Origin: a virus | IMG/VR virus record: IMGVR_UViG_3300020160_001183 | Coordinates: 1-22,789 of that record | Reading direction: 5' to 3' (one strand) | Length of the DNA: 22,789 bases | Shown here: positions 20,872 to 22,789 of the stretch, piece after piece | Numbering within the stretch: position 1 is the first letter of the stretch | Layout: every line of letters starts with the position of its first letter | The notes under the pieces: generated by a model | What the model saw: the letters and a program-made list of their open reading frames with translations, nothing else | What the model was told of the DNA's origin: nothing | The model's database searches: none | Translations under genes and position numbers: made by a program

Positions 20872-21156
20872 TTAATATGCTTCTTCTGCTGTTCCAAGAC
20901 TCAGCCAGTCACCATCTTCCAGGATCCATGTTTCACCAATAAATCCATCAGGTTTTAAGACAACCATTGTTGATTTAAACTCAATAACAATATGGTTGTC
21001 AATCCTCTTTGTTATTTCAACAGGTTTTTCATTTTGTACTTTAATTACATTTTTTACAAATCTTCTTTCACTCTTTGAAAGACCCGTCATTGATTGTGAA
21101 TATACATCACTACTTACAAAGCTTAATAAGCTTGCCACTAAAATCATACTTTTCAT
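20872..21156 (-). CDS. Small exported protein with signal peptide
   Basis: 94 aa. The N-terminus MKSMILVASLLSFVSSDVYS is a Sec signal: a Lys, a hydrophobic core, and a likely cleavage site near VYS-QS (20-21). The mature part is a helix (LSKSERRFVKNVIKVQNEKP) and beta strands (IVIEFKSTMVVLKPDGFIGE), ending acidic. A periplasmic phage protein next to a membrane coiled-coil protein suggests envelope action such as superinfection exclusion; that is inference. It starts 1 nt after the membrane gene stop. Confidence 0.75.
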   Translation of the reverse strand: MKSMILVASLLSFVSSDVYSQSMTGLSKSERRFVKNVIKVQNEKPVEITKRIDNHIVIEFKSTMVVLKPDGFIGETWILEDGDWLSLGTAEEAY

Positions 21157-21157
21157 A

Positions 21158-21409
21158 CTACTTTCTTACTAAAAATGCCCATGTAAGTAACCCAAAACTT
21201 GCAACTATAAATCCATAAAGCATTACTTTAAATGGAAACATTCTGTTTTCAAAGTCAAGTTGGTCTTCAAGAGCAACAATTTTAAATTCTATATCTGATA
21301 TTGCAATTCCTGCATACTCAGCATCTTTTCCTTTGTAATCAGAATAAAGAATTTCTTTTCTTTCTTCTTCTAATCTTGCTATTTTCTTTTTTAATTCTTT
21401 TCTATTCAT
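21158..21409 (-). CDS. Coiled-coil protein with C-terminal membrane anchor
   Basis: 83 aa. Residues 1-22 and about 40-55 form charged coiled-coil-like helices (MNRKELKKKIARLEEERKEI); residues about 60-80 are a membrane helix (FKVMLYGFIVASFGLLTWAFLV) ending in RK. It is the first gene after the terminator at 21429-21452 and pairs with the exported protein. Its small size resembles spanin-like or envelope effector proteins, but no lysis genes are nearby. Confidence 0.72.
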   Translation of the reverse strand: MNRKELKKKIARLEEERKEILYSDYKGKDAEYAGIAISDIEFKIVALEDQLDFENRMFPFKVMLYGFIVASFGLLTWAFLVRK

Positions 21410-21428
21410 ATACTTAAATAATTAAAAA

Positions 21429-21452
21429 CTGCCGGCTATAAAAAACCGGCAG
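21429..21452 (-). terminator. Intrinsic terminator overlapping PcfJ-like stop
   Basis: CTGCCGG/CCGGCAG (21429-21435 with 21446-21452) has a 10-nt loop and a T5 tract on the minus strand. The TAG stop of the PcfJ-like gene (21436-21438) lies in the loop. Confidence 0.92.
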
Positions 21453-22575
21453 GCTCTGATACTTTGTGTTTGATTACTTCATTCATAAAGTGGTATTGAA
21501 CTTCACTTTGGTTTATCCATTCTTCCATACGTATTCTATGTTCAGGATCTACTGAAGTATTACCAATACCATACATTTGATCAATAACCAATTTTGGTAC
21601 TGCTGTAACACCATCATAATATGAATCAACTTTTAAACCAACTGTTGCTCTTACACCATTGTAATTATACCTTAATGCAAAATACTGTTTGTGTTCAATT
21701 CTATATTCATAATTAGAATAGATACAGTGTTTCATAATACTACCTTCTTCAAAAAGCTCATAGTTATTAGAAATCAAATGAACACCTTCTGGAAGGTCAA
21801 TGAGAGAATATTCATATTCTTTCTGCTTCATTCTTTTTACTTTGATTTCCATAATCTCTCTTGTCCATTGAGCATGAACTTCATGTCTTCTTTTTTCAGA
21901 CCAAGCAGGATTAACTTTTCTATTAAGCATTTGTGCTTGTTGGTATAAATCATCAAAATGCCATGAAGGAGATAAACCCTTTGATAACATTTGCATAGCC
22001 TTGTTTACATCAGTGGATTGTTCTAACTTTCTTCTTAATGCTCTTGGTGAAGGTGCATTTTCATCTTGAAATGTTAGATAGAATAATCTTGGTGATATAT
22101 CCAAATTTCTAAAAGGACTTATTTTAATATAAGCCTTGATGAAATCATCCGGATTTGTAATCTTACCCTTAATCATTCTATTAAGTAAACCATTACTTAT
22201 TAAACTTTTAAGAGCATTAGACATATTCTTATACCAATCTAACTTAAAGTAATCAAGTATATCTTCTGATATTTCAGGTGTAAGTTTTGTAAATGATTGA
22301 TTAAACCAAATCTTTAAAGATTTAGATTTCTTATCAAAACTAGCACCACAAACATTTTCAGATTTATAAAACAATTTGTTATTCTCAAACATTGGTTTCT
22401 TACTCTGACAGCCCCAATAGATATTATCTTCTGTTTCTGCCCTAGTAGAAAAACCATAGGCATGTAGTTCATTACCAAAGAACATAAATCTTTGCATTTC
22501 TGGTGATTCAGTCAACATTTGCTGTGCTGTTTCATGATATTGTTGATATCCTAATATTTTAATTTCTTTTTCCAT
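21436..22575 (-). CDS. PcfJ-like protein
   Basis: 379 aa from ATG 22575; the longer in-frame start at 22626 lies in the terminator and is rejected. The C-terminal block NNYELFEEGSIMKHCIYSNY (270-289) with His283-Cys284, followed by a strand pair (FALRYN, RATVGLKV) and a conserved MYGxxN-like turn, is the signature of the PcfJ family, first seen on conjugative plasmids and common in phages. The rest is helical with basic stretches (RRKLEQ, RHEVHAQW). PcfJ function is not established. It is flanked by two terminators, so it is a monocistron. Confidence 0.83.
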   Translation of the reverse strand: MEKEIKILGYQQYHETAQQMLTESPEMQRFMFFGNELHAYGFSTRAETEDNIYWGCQSKKPMFENNKLFYKSENVCGASFDKKSKSLKIWFNQSFTKLTPEISEDILDYFKLDWYKNMSNALKSLISNGLLNRMIKGKITNPDDFIKAYIKISPFRNLDISPRLFYLTFQDENAPSPRALRRKLEQSTDVNKAMQMLSKGLSPSWHFDDLYQQAQMLNRKVNPAWSEKRRHEVHAQWTREIMEIKVKRMKQKEYEYSLIDLPEGVHLISNNYELFEEGSIMKHCIYSNYEYRIEHKQYFALRYNYNGVRATVGLKVDSYYDGVTAVPKLVIDQMYGIGNTSVDPEHRIRMEEWINQSEVQYHFMNEVIKHKVSEPAGFL

Positions 22576-22607
22576 TTTTATACATTTTCTGACCATAATA
22601 AAAATTG

Positions 22608-22636
22608 TGGTGGCTTCTGTTGCCAAGGTGCCACCA
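22608..22636 (-). terminator. Intrinsic terminator at the end of the edge gene
   Basis: GGTGGC/GCCACC (22609-22614 with 22630-22635), plus one A-T pair, has a 15-nt loop and a T5 run on the minus strand after ACAA. It separates the right-edge gene from the PcfJ-like gene. Confidence 0.75.
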
Positions 22637-22647
22637 ACCTCCGAATC

Positions 22648-22789
22648 TTATTCAACTCCAATACAGGAATACCGCGCAGTGCCCACAGTATCAAGCATCA
22701 ATTGCTCAGGAGAATAAATCTCACCTTGCAATACACTCTTCAAAATTGAAGGGCTGAAACCTGATACCAAGCCAATGCCTGAATCTTTA
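22648..22789 (-). CDS. C-terminal fragment, possibly TROVE/DUF2828-type VWA-like protein
   Basis: The last 46 codons and TAA stop (22648-22650) of a gene entering from the right edge. The visible product has GIGLVSGFSPSILKSVLQG followed by SPEQLMLDTV and RYSCIGVE. The VSGFSxxxLK...PExxM...Y pattern resembles the C-terminal end of the VWA-like domain in DUF2828/DUF7788 proteins, relatives of the Ro60/TROVE RNA-binding group. The fragment is short, so the family call is tentative. The frame is supported by the terminator after its stop. Confidence 0.6.
   Translation of the reverse strand, partial: KDSGIGLVSGFSPSILKSVLQGEIYSPEQLMLDTVGTARYSCIGVE

Noticed and set aside
21691-21948. 85-aa plus-strand frame
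   Set aside because: Antisense of the conserved C-terminal half of the PcfJ-like gene.
1-22789. CRISPR array, insertion sequence or integrase
   Set aside because: No regularly spaced repeats, transposase or recombinase motifs are visible on either strand.

Overview
This AT-rich, tightly packed window looks like the early/replication half of a tailed phage, or an integrated or assembled fragment of one, that infects a Bacteroidota host. The evidence for the host is indirect. Genes overlap by 1-30 nt. Almost no start has a GGAGG-type Shine-Dalgarno; starts sit behind A/T-rich leaders instead. One TAnnTTTG promoter match of Bacteroidota type is visible. The gene set (uracil-DNA glycosylase, Sak4-like ATPase next to an SSB-like protein, DnaB-like helicase, DnaG-like primase, SF2 helicase, ParB-like protein, PcfJ-like protein, tRNA-Arg) resembles crAss-like and related Bacteroidota phages; that assignment is inference. 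TAA, TGA and TAG all act as ordinary stops, so I see no code reassignment.

Nearly everything is on the minus strand, so transcription runs from high to low coordinates. From the right edge: the end of a gene that may belong to the TROVE/DUF2828 VWA-like group, then a terminator; a PcfJ-like protein, then a terminator; a membrane coiled-coil protein, an exported protein and a basic protein; a tRNA-Arg(UCU); three small conserved proteins and a double terminator; a dyad-rich regulatory gap and two separately transcribed small genes (19.2-18.3 kb). Next is a block with an unknown protein, an HNH protein, a ParB-like protein and an SF2 helicase (18.3-15.5 kb). After another terminator comes a ClpS-like adaptor followed by many small genes, including a run of four membrane proteins interrupted by a putative structured RNA (13289-13382), down to a NinB-like protein at 11.4 kb.

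A single plus-strand gene (11132-11455) interrupts the array. It diverges from the uracil-DNA glycosylase gene, which opens the core replication block: UDG, a putative replication protein, a small membrane protein, DnaB-like helicase, an unknown protein, Sak4-like ATPase and SSB-like protein, ending in a terminator at 6.45 kb. The last blocks hold a degenerate primase, a SegE-type GIY-YIG protein, DUF6878- and DUF6915-like proteins, a MoxR AAA+ ATPase paired with a metallopeptidase-like/VWA protein, and, past a terminator, a large unknown gene running off the left edge.

UDG, SSB, Sak4, DnaB, primase and SF2 helicase can account for DNA replication, recombination and uracil control. The parts that standard phage biology explains least are the nested-helix RNA, the MoxR/VWA pair flanked by two proteins that share an SxDxDN motif (a third copy lies at 12.6 kb), the ClpS-like adaptor, and the small membrane/exported proteins. 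No DNA polymerase, structural gene, integrase or CRISPR array is identifiable in the window.
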